A stretch of 64,000 nt of DNA from Streptomyces pseudovenezuelae. Its GTDB lineage: Bacteria; Actinomycetota; Actinomycetes; Streptomycetales; Streptomycetaceae. Below, one piece after another: positions 47,172 to 56,201 of this stretch. The notes below the pieces were generated by a model that saw only the letters and a program-made list of their open reading frames with translations, had not been told where the DNA came from and ran no database searches. The DNA lies in contig NZ_JARXVH010000021.1 in the NCBI RefSeq assembly GCF_029892565.1, forward strand, positions 102,524-166,523. Direction: 5' to 3'. Position 1 is the first letter of the stretch, and every line of letters starts with the position of its first letter. Position numbers and translations under genes: made by a program.

Positions 47172-47741
47172 ATGGAACCCGTGACGCTCACGACGGCCCG
47201 CCTGCTCCTGCGCACGGTCGGTCCGCAGGACACCGACGCCGTGTACGCGGCCGCCCAGGACCCCGATATCCAGCGCTGGACCACGATTCCGTCTCCCTAT
47301 CTGCCCGAGCACGCGCAGAGTTTCACGGAACAACTGGTCCCCGACGGCTGGGCGAACGCCTCCATGTTCACGTTCGGCGCCTTCCTTCCCGAAGGCGACC
47401 TGGTGGGCATGCTCAGTCTCTCGATGCGCTCCCTGGGGGTGGCCGAGGTCGGTTTCTGGGGCGCCAAGGAGCACCGCGGTCACGGCTACACCACCGAGGC
47501 CGCCCTCGCCGCCTCCCACTGGGCCTTCACCAAGATGTCGATCGACCGCGTCGAATGGCGCGCGGAGGTGGGCAACACGGGCTCCCGCGCGGTGGCGGAA
47601 CGGGCGGGCTTCGTCGTCGAGGGCACCCTGCGCTCCTCGATCAACAACAAAGGCGTACGACGGGACTGCTGGGTGGGTTCCCTGCTGCCGTCGGACCTGG
47701 GACTGCCGTCGACGGCGCCGTATCTGCCGGCGCCCGCGTAG
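47172..47741 (+). CDS. GNAT family N-acetyltransferase (RimJ/RimL-like)
   Basis: The 189-aa acetyltransferase_3-type protein starts VTLTTARLLLRTVGPQDTDA. The acetyl-CoA loop is GFWGAKEHRGHGYTTEA near residue 97, and the late motif is WRAEVGNTGSRAVAERAGF. Such enzymes acetylate protein N-termini, antibiotics or small amines; the substrate is not predictable. ATG 47172 is chosen because it begins the fold. A 17-bp tandem repeat overlaps its stop codon. Confidence 0.9.
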   Translation: MEPVTLTTARLLLRTVGPQDTDAVYAAAQDPDIQRWTTIPSPYLPEHAQSFTEQLVPDGWANASMFTFGAFLPEGDLVGMLSLSMRSLGVAEVGFWGAKEHRGHGYTTEAALAASHWAFTKMSIDRVEWRAEVGNTGSRAVAERAGFVVEGTLRSSINNKGVRRDCWVGSLLPSDLGLPSTAPYLPAPA

Positions 47742-47808
47742 GGCAGGTGCCCGCGCAGGGCAGGTGCCCGCGCAGGGCAGGTGCCTTCGCAGGGCAGGTG
47801 CCTTCGCC
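47741..47808 (+). repeat. 17-bp tandem repeat, four units
   Basis: There are four head-to-tail units: GGGCAGGTGCCCGCGCA twice, then GGGCAGGTGCCTTCGCA and a last copy ending CGCC. It begins at the last base of the acetyltransferase stop codon and ends 88 bp before the next gene. Each unit contains a small GGCA/TGCC inverted repeat. Confidence 0.85.
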
Positions 47809-47895
47809 TGGGACCGGTGCTTTCGTCGGGGCCGGCACAGCGGCAAACCCGCAGCTCACGCCGCATTGTCAGTGCCGCCCTCTATCGTGCGGACC

Positions 47896-49104
47896 ATGAC
47901 GACCCCGCGTCCTTTCACCGACCTCTCGGCAGACGAGGCCCGCCGTATCGCACTGCGCGCCCAGGGTTTCCTGGGCACCCCCGATCGCAGGGCGGGCGTC
48001 CGGGGCGTCCTCCGCCATCTCGGCGCGGTCCAGTTGGACACGATCTCGGTCCTGGCCCGCTCCCACGAGCTCATCCCGTACGCCCGCCTCGGCGCGGTGG
48101 GCCGCAGGACGGTCGAGGACGCCTACTGGAAGACCGCCCCCGGCACGGCTCCGGCCCGGCCGCACGCCTTCGAGTACTGGTCGCACGCCGCGTGCATCCT
48201 CCCCGTCGAGGAGTGGCCGCACTTCGCCTTCCGCCGCCGCGCCTACCGCGCCCGCCCGCACTGGAACCACGACCTCCCGGACGGCACCTACGACCAGGTC
48301 GTCAAGCAACTCCGCGCCGAAGGCCCCCTCACGGCCACGGAGTTGGGCGGCGCCAAGCGCACCAGCGAGTGGTGGGACTGGTCGGGTTCGAAGGTCGCCG
48401 TGGAGCGCGCGCTGATGTACGGCGAGGTGGTGTGCGTGGAGCGCCGCGGCTGGAAGCGGGTCTACGACCTCGCCGAGCGCGCGATCCCGGACGAGTTGCT
48501 GCACGACGACCTGGACGACGCCGAGTGCGTGCGCCGCCTGGTCGCCCTCGCGGGCCAGTCCCTGGGCGTCGGCACGCGCGCGGACATCGCCGACTACCAC
48601 CGCCTCAAGGGCGAGCAGGTCGACGCGGTGATCGCCGAATCGGGCCTGGTGCCGGTCACGGTCGAGGGCTGGTCCAAGCCCGCCTGGGCCGACCCCACGG
48701 CCCTGGAGACACCCCCGCGCGGCCGCCACCGCACCACGCTGCTGTCGCCCTTCGACTCCCTGATCTGGGAACGGGCGCGCACGGAGCGGATCTTCGGCTT
48801 CACCCACCGCCTGGAGGCCTACGTCCCCAAGCCGAAGCGCGTCCACGGCTACTTCGCGATGCCGGTCCTCGCCGGCGGCCGCCTCGTCGGCCGGGTGGAC
48901 CCGGCCCGCGAAGGCCGGACCCTGGTCGCCAGGCAGGTCACCCTGGACGGCGCGAAGGCGGTCCCGAAGGTGGCGGAGGCGCTCGTCGAGGCGGCGAGCT
49001 GGGTGGACTGCACGAACGTACGCGTGGAGCGGGTGGACGCCCCTGAGCTGCGCGACACCCTCGTCAAGGAGGTGTCTCGCGCGCTGACCACCGCGATGCG
49101 CTGA
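47896..49104 (+). CDS. winged-helix DNA glycosylase of the AlkX/YcaQ (HTH_42) family
   Basis: The 402-aa protein starts TDLSADEARRIALRAQGF. The catalytic motif QLD (Gln46-Leu47-Asp48 in GAVQLDTIS) matches the QxD motif of AlkX/YcaQ glycosylases, rather than the QxQ of AlkZ. These enzymes unhook nitrogen-mustard and interstrand DNA crosslinks. Other hallmarks are HAFEYWSHAACILP, GYEV-like segments and LSPFDSLIWERAR. It is not next to a biosynthetic cluster, so it is probably a general repair enzyme. ATG 47896 is used. Confidence 0.88.
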   Translation: MTTPRPFTDLSADEARRIALRAQGFLGTPDRRAGVRGVLRHLGAVQLDTISVLARSHELIPYARLGAVGRRTVEDAYWKTAPGTAPARPHAFEYWSHAACILPVEEWPHFAFRRRAYRARPHWNHDLPDGTYDQVVKQLRAEGPLTATELGGAKRTSEWWDWSGSKVAVERALMYGEVVCVERRGWKRVYDLAERAIPDELLHDDLDDAECVRRLVALAGQSLGVGTRADIADYHRLKGEQVDAVIAESGLVPVTVEGWSKPAWADPTALETPPRGRHRTTLLSPFDSLIWERARTERIFGFTHRLEAYVPKPKRVHGYFAMPVLAGGRLVGRVDPAREGRTLVARQVTLDGAKAVPKVAEALVEAASWVDCTNVRVERVDAPELRDTLVKEVSRALTTAMR

Positions 49105-49132
49105 CCGGGATCACGCGATGCGCCGAGCGGGG

Positions 49133-49879
49133 TCAGCGGATCTCGAGGATCTTCTCCCGCATCGCGTAGACCACGGCCTCCATCCTGGAGTGCAGCTGCA
49201 GCTTCTCCAGGATGTTGCGCACGTGGTTCTTCACGGTGTTCTCGGAGATGAACAACTCCTTGGCGATATCGCGGTTGTTCATCCCCGTGGCGACGAGTTT
49301 CAGCACTTCGAGTTCGCGGTCGGTCAACCGCGGTGCCGGCACCAGCCGGCGCTCGTCGGTGCGCTGGATCATCGACTTGAACTCGGTGAGCAGTTTCGAC
49401 GCCATGGACGGACTGATCTGCGACTGTCCGTCGGCCACCGCGCGAATGGCGGTGGCCACCTCGTCGGTGGAGATCTCCTTGAGGAGATATCCGGTCGCGC
49501 CCGCCTTGATCGCGTCGTAGAGGTCGGCTTCCTCGTCACTGATCGTCAGCATGATGATCTTCGCGCTGGGGGCCACCTCCTTGATGGAGGTGCAGGCCTC
49601 GATACCGCCGCGCTTGGGCATCCGCACGTCCATCAGAATGATGTCCGGCAGCAGGTCGGCGGCCTTGTCGACGGCTTCCGCGCCGTCCCCGGCCTCGCCC
49701 ACGACCTGGATGTCCTCCTCGGCCGCGAGCACGATCTCCAGGCCACGACGGAAGAGGGCGTGGTCGTCCACGACCAGGACCCTGATCGGCTCCTTGCGTG
49801 GTGTGCCCACGTCCGGGCCCATGGCGACGGTGCCGCCGTCGGCATCCCCGTCATGCATCGGTCCGAAGCTGTCCGCCAT
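49133..49879 (-). CDS. NarL/LuxR-type response regulator
   Basis: The 248-aa regulator has an unusual 30-residue Asp/Gly-rich N-terminal extension before the receiver domain (RVLVVDDHALFRRGL; phosphoacceptor D84 in ILMDVRMPKRGG; YLLKEIST). A LuxR helix-turn-helix follows (LTDRELEVLKLVATGMNNRDIAK). The ATG at 49879 follows AGGGGGAGG. No kinase gene is adjacent. It lies downstream of hpf on the same strand, an arrangement conserved in streptomycetes as I recall it. Confidence 0.93.
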   Translation of the reverse strand: MADSFGPMHDGDADGGTVAMGPDVGTPRKEPIRVLVVDDHALFRRGLEIVLAAEEDIQVVGEAGDGAEAVDKAADLLPDIILMDVRMPKRGGIEACTSIKEVAPSAKIIMLTISDEEADLYDAIKAGATGYLLKEISTDEVATAIRAVADGQSQISPSMASKLLTEFKSMIQRTDERRLVPAPRLTDRELEVLKLVATGMNNRDIAKELFISENTVKNHVRNILEKLQLHSRMEAVVYAMREKILEIR

Positions 49880-50084
49880 CGTTCCTCCCCCTGAAGGCTG
49901 TGGCCTGTGGTGCTGTGCCATCGCCAACCCAAGGCAACGGCCCACCGGTTGGGCCGCTGTGGCCATGATTCCATGCCTGGATGACAACGCGGTGACCGCG
50001 CGAGGCGCGAAATGGTCGCACACCGGTGCCCCTGGGGGCGCACACGCGCTCCAGGGGCACAGGCTCAGCGGTCCGCGGGGCCGG

Positions 50085-50777
50085 TCAGCCGCCCAGCGTG
50101 CCCCCCGGCGCGGGAGATTGCGCCTGCGCCACCATCGGGTCCGTGCTGAGGTGGATGACGCCGTAGTCGTAGGCGTGCCGTCGGTAGACGACACTCGGTT
50201 CCTTGGTCTCGGAGTCGACGAACAGATAGAAGTCGTGGCCGACCAGTTCCATCTCGTAGAGGGCCTGGTCGAGAGTCATCGGGGAGGCTACGTGGGTCTT
50301 CTCGCGGACGATGAGGGGGCCGTCACCCTTCACTTCCAGCGAGCCGATCTTCTTCGTGGGAACGCCGTCCGACTCGTCCTCGTGGACGGGGTGGCCGTTC
50401 CCGTTCAGCGTCGCCGCGCCCGGGACGTGGTCGGCGACCTCGGCCGCCGGGATCCTGCGGGCACCGCGGCGCGAGAACCGCTTGTCGTGCTGCTTGCGCA
50501 GCCGGGCATCCAGCTTCTCCGCCGCGAGGTCGAGTGCCGCGTACGGGTCGTTGGCCGATGCTTCCGCCCTGATCACCGGACCGCGGGAGCGGAGCGTGAT
50601 CTCCACTCGGTCACAACGGTCGGCCTGTCGGGGGTTCGGCTCCTTGGACACCTCCACGTCGAGGCTGATCACCTTGCCGTCGAGCTTCTGGATCTTCTCC
50701 AGCTTCAGCTTCTCGGCCACGTGCTTGCGGAACCGCTCGGGCACCTCGGTCTTGCGGCCCTTGACGACGATGTCCAC
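50085..50777 (-). CDS. hpf: ribosome hibernation promoting factor, long form
   Basis: The 230-aa protein dimerises inactive 70S ribosomes into 100S particles in stationary phase or dormancy. The N-terminal S30AE domain (DIVVKGRKTEVPERFRKHV) covers about residues 1-105. A linker follows, then the long-form C-terminal dimerisation domain (KTHVASPMTLDQALYEMELV, FYLFVDSETKEPSVVYRRH). The GTG at 50777, preceded by GGAG at about 7 nt, is the start; the frame stays open upstream but is not homologous. Confidence 0.95.
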   Translation of the reverse strand: MDIVVKGRKTEVPERFRKHVAEKLKLEKIQKLDGKVISLDVEVSKEPNPRQADRCDRVEITLRSRGPVIRAEASANDPYAALDLAAEKLDARLRKQHDKRFSRRGARRIPAAEVADHVPGAATLNGNGHPVHEDESDGVPTKKIGSLEVKGDGPLIVREKTHVASPMTLDQALYEMELVGHDFYLFVDSETKEPSVVYRRHAYDYGVIHLSTDPMVAQAQSPAPGGTLGG

Positions 50778-51092
50778 GCAGAACTCCGTTCCCGGATAGC
50801 CCCGCTTCGCCTGCGGAGCATCTCCCTTTGCACCCGGTCCCGGTGAACCACCGGAACCTCGGACTCGGTGACTTCCACCTCCTCCTCCCCCACGGGCAAG
50901 ATCTCCACCCCACCGGTGCGGGTGATTCTGCAAAACCCGCAGCACGGCATTCCGGTACGCGAGGTATGGCCTGCGCCTTTTCCTCACAACCGAACATATC
51001 TCGCCCGGACGGATGTCGTCACCCTCTACCGCCGCGTACCTCCGTTCCGGTGAATTGACCCTCTCATTACCTGCAACGATGCAAGTTTCCAG
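50778..51092. other. 315-bp region upstream of hpf
   Basis: This gap between the ComF-like stop and the hpf start includes a relatively A/T-rich stretch (51055-51125). It should contain the hpf promoter(s), since hibernation factor genes are separately regulated. I could not assign a sigma-factor consensus and see no gene. Confidence 0.5.
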
Positions 51093-52142
51093 TCAGTTCC
51101 GGTTTATTTCGAAAGAATCAGGCGACGCCGCGACCACAGCTGCGCAGATCACGTCAACGGCATCGCTTGATCCAGTCGTACGTTCCCCACCGTCTTCCCG
51201 ACTCAGCGCCGCGTACACGGGCGTCCGCGGATCGTCGTGGGCGTGGCCGTGGGAGTCGTACGAGCAGCGGCCGTGGGAGTCGTGGGAGCGGCCGTACGGC
51301 TCGCCGCGCCGGTCCGTCCCAGGCTCCGTCCCGCGCCCCGGAACACGCCCCTGCGAGACCAGCCCCTCCGCCTCCGCCCTCACCCCTGTGGCCGCCCCCG
51401 CGGCTCGCGCGGCCCACACCGCCCGCGCCGCCTCCGTCAGCGAGGCGCCCGTAGTCATGAGGTCGTCGACGAGCACGACCCGCCCGCCGCGCAGCAGCCC
51501 CGCGCCGCCGGAAGCCACCGCCAGCGCGCCCGCGAGATTGTCCAGCCGCTGCCGGGAGTTCAGCCCGGACTGGTCGGCCACGGCGCGCTTCTGCCGCAGC
51601 ACCGCCAGCACCCGGGCCCGGGTCCCGGTCCGCCGCAGCTCACCGGCCGCCGCGAGCGCGATCCGCCGCGCCGGGTCATGCCCGCGCGCCCGCACCGCCC
51701 CACCGGCGGACGGAACGGGGACGAGCAGCACGGGAGCGCCACCGCTCAGGTCGCCCTGAGCCTGCACCCCGGCGCCCGCTCGCCGCTCCGGTACGGCCCC
51801 GCCGAATCGCGCCCCACCCCGTGACATCTCGGCCCCTGACGTCTCGGCCTCCCCCAGCCCCGCCCGCACAGCCCCCGCCAGAGCCGCGCCCAGCGGTGCC
51901 GTGAGAGCCAGTGCGCCGCGCTCCTTGTGGGCCAGCAGCATGGCCCGCACCTCGTCGGAGTACCGGGCGGCCGCGTGCACCACGGGCAGCCCGGGCGGCT
52001 CCGGCACCGGTCGCACCCGGCACGGCGCGGCCCCGCTCAGGACGGCACGGCACTCCGGGCAGAGCACCGTGCGAGGCCTCCCGCAGCCTCCGCACTCGGC
52101 CGGCAGCACCAGATCGGTGAGATCCTGCCACCACCCCCGCAT
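51093..52142 (-). CDS. ComF-like amidophosphoribosyltransferase-domain protein
   Basis: The 349-aa protein starts with a four-Cys zinc ribbon (C17/C20 and C28/C31: CGGC and CPEC). A type I phosphoribosyltransferase fold follows, with the PRPP loop VVLVDDLMTTGASL near residue 225 and VPVPSAGGAVRARGHDPA near 150. ComF proteins are linked to DNA uptake or processing; the role in streptomycetes is unclear. It is about 100 residues longer than usual because of an insert near 115-145 and a His/Ser/Gly-rich tail (SHDSHGRCSYDSHGHAH) at the C-terminus. Confidence 0.85.
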   Translation of the reverse strand: MRGWWQDLTDLVLPAECGGCGRPRTVLCPECRAVLSGAAPCRVRPVPEPPGLPVVHAAARYSDEVRAMLLAHKERGALALTAPLGAALAGAVRAGLGEAETSGAEMSRGGARFGGAVPERRAGAGVQAQGDLSGGAPVLLVPVPSAGGAVRARGHDPARRIALAAAGELRRTGTRARVLAVLRQKRAVADQSGLNSRQRLDNLAGALAVASGGAGLLRGGRVVLVDDLMTTGASLTEAARAVWAARAAGAATGVRAEAEGLVSQGRVPGRGTEPGTDRRGEPYGRSHDSHGRCSYDSHGHAHDDPRTPVYAALSREDGGERTTGSSDAVDVICAAVVAASPDSFEINRN

Positions 52143-52278
52143 GCCCACCACTGTGCCAAGGCCCGAGCCGCCCGACCACCCCTGTGGACAACTCCCTGTG
52201 GACAACTCCGCCCGACACGCAGCCGCTGCCGTGACCGAGGCAGAACCCTCTAGCGGCGCCTCACCCAGGACGGACCGG

Positions 52279-54123
52279 TCACCCCGGATAGACCGGCGCC
52301 ATCCCGTCCGTGACCACCTTCTGCCACTGCCCCCCGGACTGGAGCCGTACGATCCCGTCCTCCGAGTACGCCACCAGCGGAAGCCCGTCGTCCTCGGCCG
52401 CCGTGAGCTCCTTGACCCCGGTCAGAGCCGCGGGTGCGGGTCCCTCCGGCGTGGAGCCGTCGACCTGGACGTACCGCATGGTCTGCACGCCGCCCTGCTC
52501 ACGCCCGACCACCACGAGCCGGCTGTCCCCGGCCCACGACATGGCGGTGACGTCCTCCAACTCCGGTGTCGCGGAGCGCAGTTCCTGCACCCAGACCGTC
52601 GGCCGCTCGTCCTTGCCGCCCGTCTCGCCGGTCCGCTCGATCCGCCCGATGAGCAGGGAGGTCTGATCGCCCTTGGTCACCACGAGCGCGATCCGCACTC
52701 CGTCGGCGGCCACCCGGACGTCCTGGATACGCCCGTCAAGGCCGGGGGCCTTCACCACGATCGGCTCGCCCCTGCCCTGCTCCAGCATCAGCAGCCGGGG
52801 GTCGTCGGGGTCGCGGTCGGCCACCCACAGATCGCCGTGCGCGTCCCAGCTGGGCGCCGTCAGCCGGTCCGTCGCCGTCGGGCCGTGGCTGGTCAGCACG
52901 GCGTCCCCGAGCGATCCGCCCGACACCAGCGAGGCGGCGTACAGGTCCTTGCCGTCGTCGGCGACCCCGGCCGCGGACTGCTCGTCGCGCGACACGGCCA
53001 CCGAGAGCAGCTCCTTGCCAGTCTCTCCCAGCGCGCCCGGCACCGGGTCGGGCTTGGCGGTGGGAGTCGCGACCGACAGCCGTGCCAGCCGCTTCTTGCT
53101 GTCGATGAAGTACAGGTAGGAGGGATGCTGCGACGACGCGCGCGTGGCGACGGCGTCGGCGCCGGCGCCCTCCCGGTCGTCGCCGAGCGAGCACAGCCGC
53201 TTGCTGCCGGAGCGGAGTTCGACCTTGTCCACGATCGGGGTGAGGTTCTGCAGGGTGAACAGCAGCTGGGCCGCCATCTCGTTGCACTTCGTCTCGCCGA
53301 CCCGGGCGGCGTTCTCGTTCAGCGGCACGGTCAGCATGTTCTGGTCGTCCGGCGTGAGCGAGGTGACACCCTTCTCCAGCCCCGCGCCCGTCGGGAAGCT
53401 CGTGCGGACCACCGGGTTGAGCCAGCGCGAGGGCCCGTTGAGCAGGGACCGCACCATCTCCGTCGTGGGGTCCACGTATCGGCGCACGTACACGGGGTCG
53501 GCGACCGCCGCCGTGTGCGCCTGCGCGTTCGAGGCGGTGTTCGACGCGAGGTAGTACTTGTTGACGGACATGTAGTTGCGCTGGAAGTCCGACTTCCCCA
53601 TGACGACGCCCTGCGGCAGCCTGTCGATGCGCCACTGCTTGGTCTTCTTGTCCCGCGTCAGATGCACCGGTACGCCATAGGTCCCCTTGGCGGCCGCGTA
53701 CGCCTGCTGCTCGTCCACCGTGGCGACCTTGGTGCCCGTCAGCGTGAACGTCAGGTCGTTGACGTCGTCCGAGCGGCTCGGCTCGGTGCCCGGCCCGTCC
53801 TGCAGGACCGTCGTGGACAGCCCCGGCTGCCACGTCTGCGACGCCGTGCGGGTCAGATACTGGCGTGCCGTCGAATACGCCGGGTCGTCGCTGGTCAGCG
53901 CCTCCAGAAAGCCCGACACGATGTCCGAGGGCTGAGCGTCGTCCTGGGGCGGCATCGCGAAGACCCGCACCTGTGTGTCCTGCCGGGGTGTGGACTCGAC
54001 CCCGCGTAGATCGCCGCTGTCGGGCATCGAGGCACAACCCGCCAGCAGTACGACGCCACAGGCGGCGTACGCCATCCCGCGCGCAGCCCCCCGCCGAACG
54101 CCCCCCTCGCGGTCAGCGCCCAC
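52279..54123 (-). CDS. lpqB: lipoprotein LpqB, accessory to MtrAB
   Basis: The 614-aa membrane lipoprotein has a signal peptide with lipobox LLAGC (Cys about residue 30), a GerMN-like domain at about 180-300, and a C-terminal beta-propeller-like region. In actinobacteria LpqB interacts with the sensor kinase MtrB and modulates signalling to MtrA. The GTG start overlaps the mtrB stop by 11 bp, so translation is coupled. Confidence 0.95.
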   Translation of the reverse strand: MGADREGGVRRGAARGMAYAACGVVLLAGCASMPDSGDLRGVESTPRQDTQVRVFAMPPQDDAQPSDIVSGFLEALTSDDPAYSTARQYLTRTASQTWQPGLSTTVLQDGPGTEPSRSDDVNDLTFTLTGTKVATVDEQQAYAAAKGTYGVPVHLTRDKKTKQWRIDRLPQGVVMGKSDFQRNYMSVNKYYLASNTASNAQAHTAAVADPVYVRRYVDPTTEMVRSLLNGPSRWLNPVVRTSFPTGAGLEKGVTSLTPDDQNMLTVPLNENAARVGETKCNEMAAQLLFTLQNLTPIVDKVELRSGSKRLCSLGDDREGAGADAVATRASSQHPSYLYFIDSKKRLARLSVATPTAKPDPVPGALGETGKELLSVAVSRDEQSAAGVADDGKDLYAASLVSGGSLGDAVLTSHGPTATDRLTAPSWDAHGDLWVADRDPDDPRLLMLEQGRGEPIVVKAPGLDGRIQDVRVAADGVRIALVVTKGDQTSLLIGRIERTGETGGKDERPTVWVQELRSATPELEDVTAMSWAGDSRLVVVGREQGGVQTMRYVQVDGSTPEGPAPAALTGVKELTAAEDDGLPLVAYSEDGIVRLQSGGQWQKVVTDGMAPVYPG

Positions 54124-56200
54124 GAAATGCCTCCCCTTGCTTGTTCGCGTCCCCCGCTTGTCTGCTCGCGTCCCCCGGCCCGGCGTCCTGGCGGCCGGCG
54201 GTCTCGCTCCGCGCGCCGTCGGCGGCGGACGTCCCGTCCGGTCGTCGTGCGCCCGAGACGGGCCGGGGCACCACGCGCGCGCCGTTGCCGGGCAGCGCCG
54301 TCGGGTCGGCCGTGGGGGCCACGCCGGCCAGCCGCGGCGTCATCGGTATCTGGTCCCCGGTCGGCTGCGCGGGCACGGTGGCGACCTTGTCCCCGCCTCC
54401 GCGCGGCAGCCCTGCTTCGTCGAGTCCGCGGTTGCGCCGCGAGTCCTTGGGCTCCAGCGGTATCGGCGAGCCCCGCAGCGGCTCGTCCGCGGTCCGCGGC
54501 AGCGTCAGCCGGAACTGCGAGCCACCGCCCGGCTCGCCCCACGCCTGCAGCCAGCCGCCGTGCAGCCGTGCGTCCTCCAGGGCGATCGACAGCCCCAGAC
54601 CCGTACCGCCGGTGGTACGCGCGCGTGCCGGGTCGGCCCGCCAGAAGCGGCTGAACACGCGCGTGGCCTCGCCGGGCTTGAGCCCGACCCCGTAGTCGCG
54701 CACCGCGACCGCGACCGCCCCGCCCGCAGAAGCCAGCTTGACGACGACGTCCTTGCCCTCACCGTGCTCCACGGCGTTGACGACGAGATTGCGCAGCACC
54801 CGCTCCACGCGCCGGGCGTCCGCCTCGGCCACGACGGGCTGCTGATCGCCGACCACGCGTAGGTGCGTCCCCTTGCGCTCGGCGAGCGGCGCGGCCCCGC
54901 TGAGGACCCGCCGGACGACCTCCCTGAGGTCTATCGGCTCGGCCTCCAGCGCCGCCGCGCCCGCGTCGAAGCGGCTGATCTCCAGCAGATCCGCGAGCAG
55001 CGTCTCGAACCGGTCCAACTGGTCGGCGAGCAGCTCGGCCGACCGCGCGGTCATCGGATCGAAGTCCACGCGCGCGTCATGGATGACATCGGCCGCCATC
55101 CGTACGGTCGTCAGCGGCGTCCGCAGCTCGTGCGACACGTCCGACACGAACCGCCGCTGCATCCGCGACAGGTCCTCCAGCTGCTGGATCTTCAACTGCA
55201 GGTTCTGCGCCATCTTGTTGAAGGCCTCACCGAGCCGCGCGATGTCGTCCTCGCCGGTGACCTTCATCCGCTCCTGCAGCCGCCCCGCCGACAGCCGCTC
55301 GGCGATCCCGGCCGCCATCCGCACCGGCGTGACGACCTGCCGCACCACCAGCCAGGCGATGGCCCCGAGGAGTACGACGACGAAGAGCCCGGCGGTCGCC
55401 AACGTGCCCGTGACCAGGCTCAGCGACTTCTCCTCCTGGGTGAGCGGGAAGAGGTAGTAGAGCTGGTACGGGTCACCGTTCGGGTCGTTGACCTGCTTGC
55501 CGATGACCAGGGCCGACTGGGACTCCTTGCCGCCGTCCTTGTAGACGATGCGGGTGTAGCTCTGGGCGGCCGTGGAGCCGTCGTTGATCTTCGCGCGCAG
55601 GTCCTCGGGCACGCTCACCGTCGGGTCGACGCCACCGGAGGCACGCGGCCCGCGCCCGCCGCCGCTGTCGTCGCCGGCGGGGAGCGTGACCACGTCGAAG
55701 GCGCCCTGGCCGCCGCTGGACAGCGACGACACGAGGTCGCTCATCCAGGCGATGACGTTCTGCGAGGAACGGTCGTCCGCGGTCGCCGCGGCACCGTCGT
55801 CCCCGGTCCCGGCCGCAGCCTCGTCGGAGCGCTGCTTGGCCACCGCGAAGCCGCCGGTGGCCTGGCTCTGCGAGGCCTTGACCTTGGCGTCCAGCAGGCC
55901 GTTGCGCACCTGTCCGATGACGACGAAGCCCAGCAGCAGGACCACGCCCAGCGACATCAGCAGCGTGGTGACGACGACCTTGAGCTGGATGTTGCGCCGC
56001 CACAGCCGCATGACGGGCAGCAGCGGCCGGCGCAGCCAGCGCATGAACAGGCGGAGCACAGGGCTGCCCTGAACGCCGCCCTGCAGCAACCCGCCCTCCA
56101 GCAGGCTCCCCCAGCGGGAGCCCGCCGGCTCCGGGCCGACAGGCCGCCCCGCGCGGGCCCCGTTGCGCCCGGACGCCGAAGCGGCACTGTCACCGGACAT
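54113..56200 (-). CDS. mtrB: sensor histidine kinase MtrB
   Basis: This is the membrane sensor of the MtrAB two-component system, 695 aa. A long cytoplasmic N-terminus precedes TM1 (about 75-95). An extracellular sensor region of roughly 160 residues, with an Asp/Gly-rich segment, leads to TM2 (LFVVVLLGAIAWLVV near 275), then HAMP and HisKA with SDVSHELRTPLTTV (His near 356). The ATPase domain has NLVVNAVEHG, GVGLKPGEA and GGTGLGLSI. The C-terminal 120 residues are low-complexity. ATG 56200 is one base after the mtrA stop. Confidence 0.96.
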   Translation of the reverse strand: MSGDSAASASGRNGARAGRPVGPEPAGSRWGSLLEGGLLQGGVQGSPVLRLFMRWLRRPLLPVMRLWRRNIQLKVVVTTLLMSLGVVLLLGFVVIGQVRNGLLDAKVKASQSQATGGFAVAKQRSDEAAAGTGDDGAAATADDRSSQNVIAWMSDLVSSLSSGGQGAFDVVTLPAGDDSGGGRGPRASGGVDPTVSVPEDLRAKINDGSTAAQSYTRIVYKDGGKESQSALVIGKQVNDPNGDPYQLYYLFPLTQEEKSLSLVTGTLATAGLFVVVLLGAIAWLVVRQVVTPVRMAAGIAERLSAGRLQERMKVTGEDDIARLGEAFNKMAQNLQLKIQQLEDLSRMQRRFVSDVSHELRTPLTTVRMAADVIHDARVDFDPMTARSAELLADQLDRFETLLADLLEISRFDAGAAALEAEPIDLREVVRRVLSGAAPLAERKGTHLRVVGDQQPVVAEADARRVERVLRNLVVNAVEHGEGKDVVVKLASAGGAVAVAVRDYGVGLKPGEATRVFSRFWRADPARARTTGGTGLGLSIALEDARLHGGWLQAWGEPGGGSQFRLTLPRTADEPLRGSPIPLEPKDSRRNRGLDEAGLPRGGGDKVATVPAQPTGDQIPMTPRLAGVAPTADPTALPGNGARVVPRPVSGARRPDGTSAADGARSETAGRQDAGPGDASRQAGDANKQGEAFRGR

Positions 56201-56201
56201 G

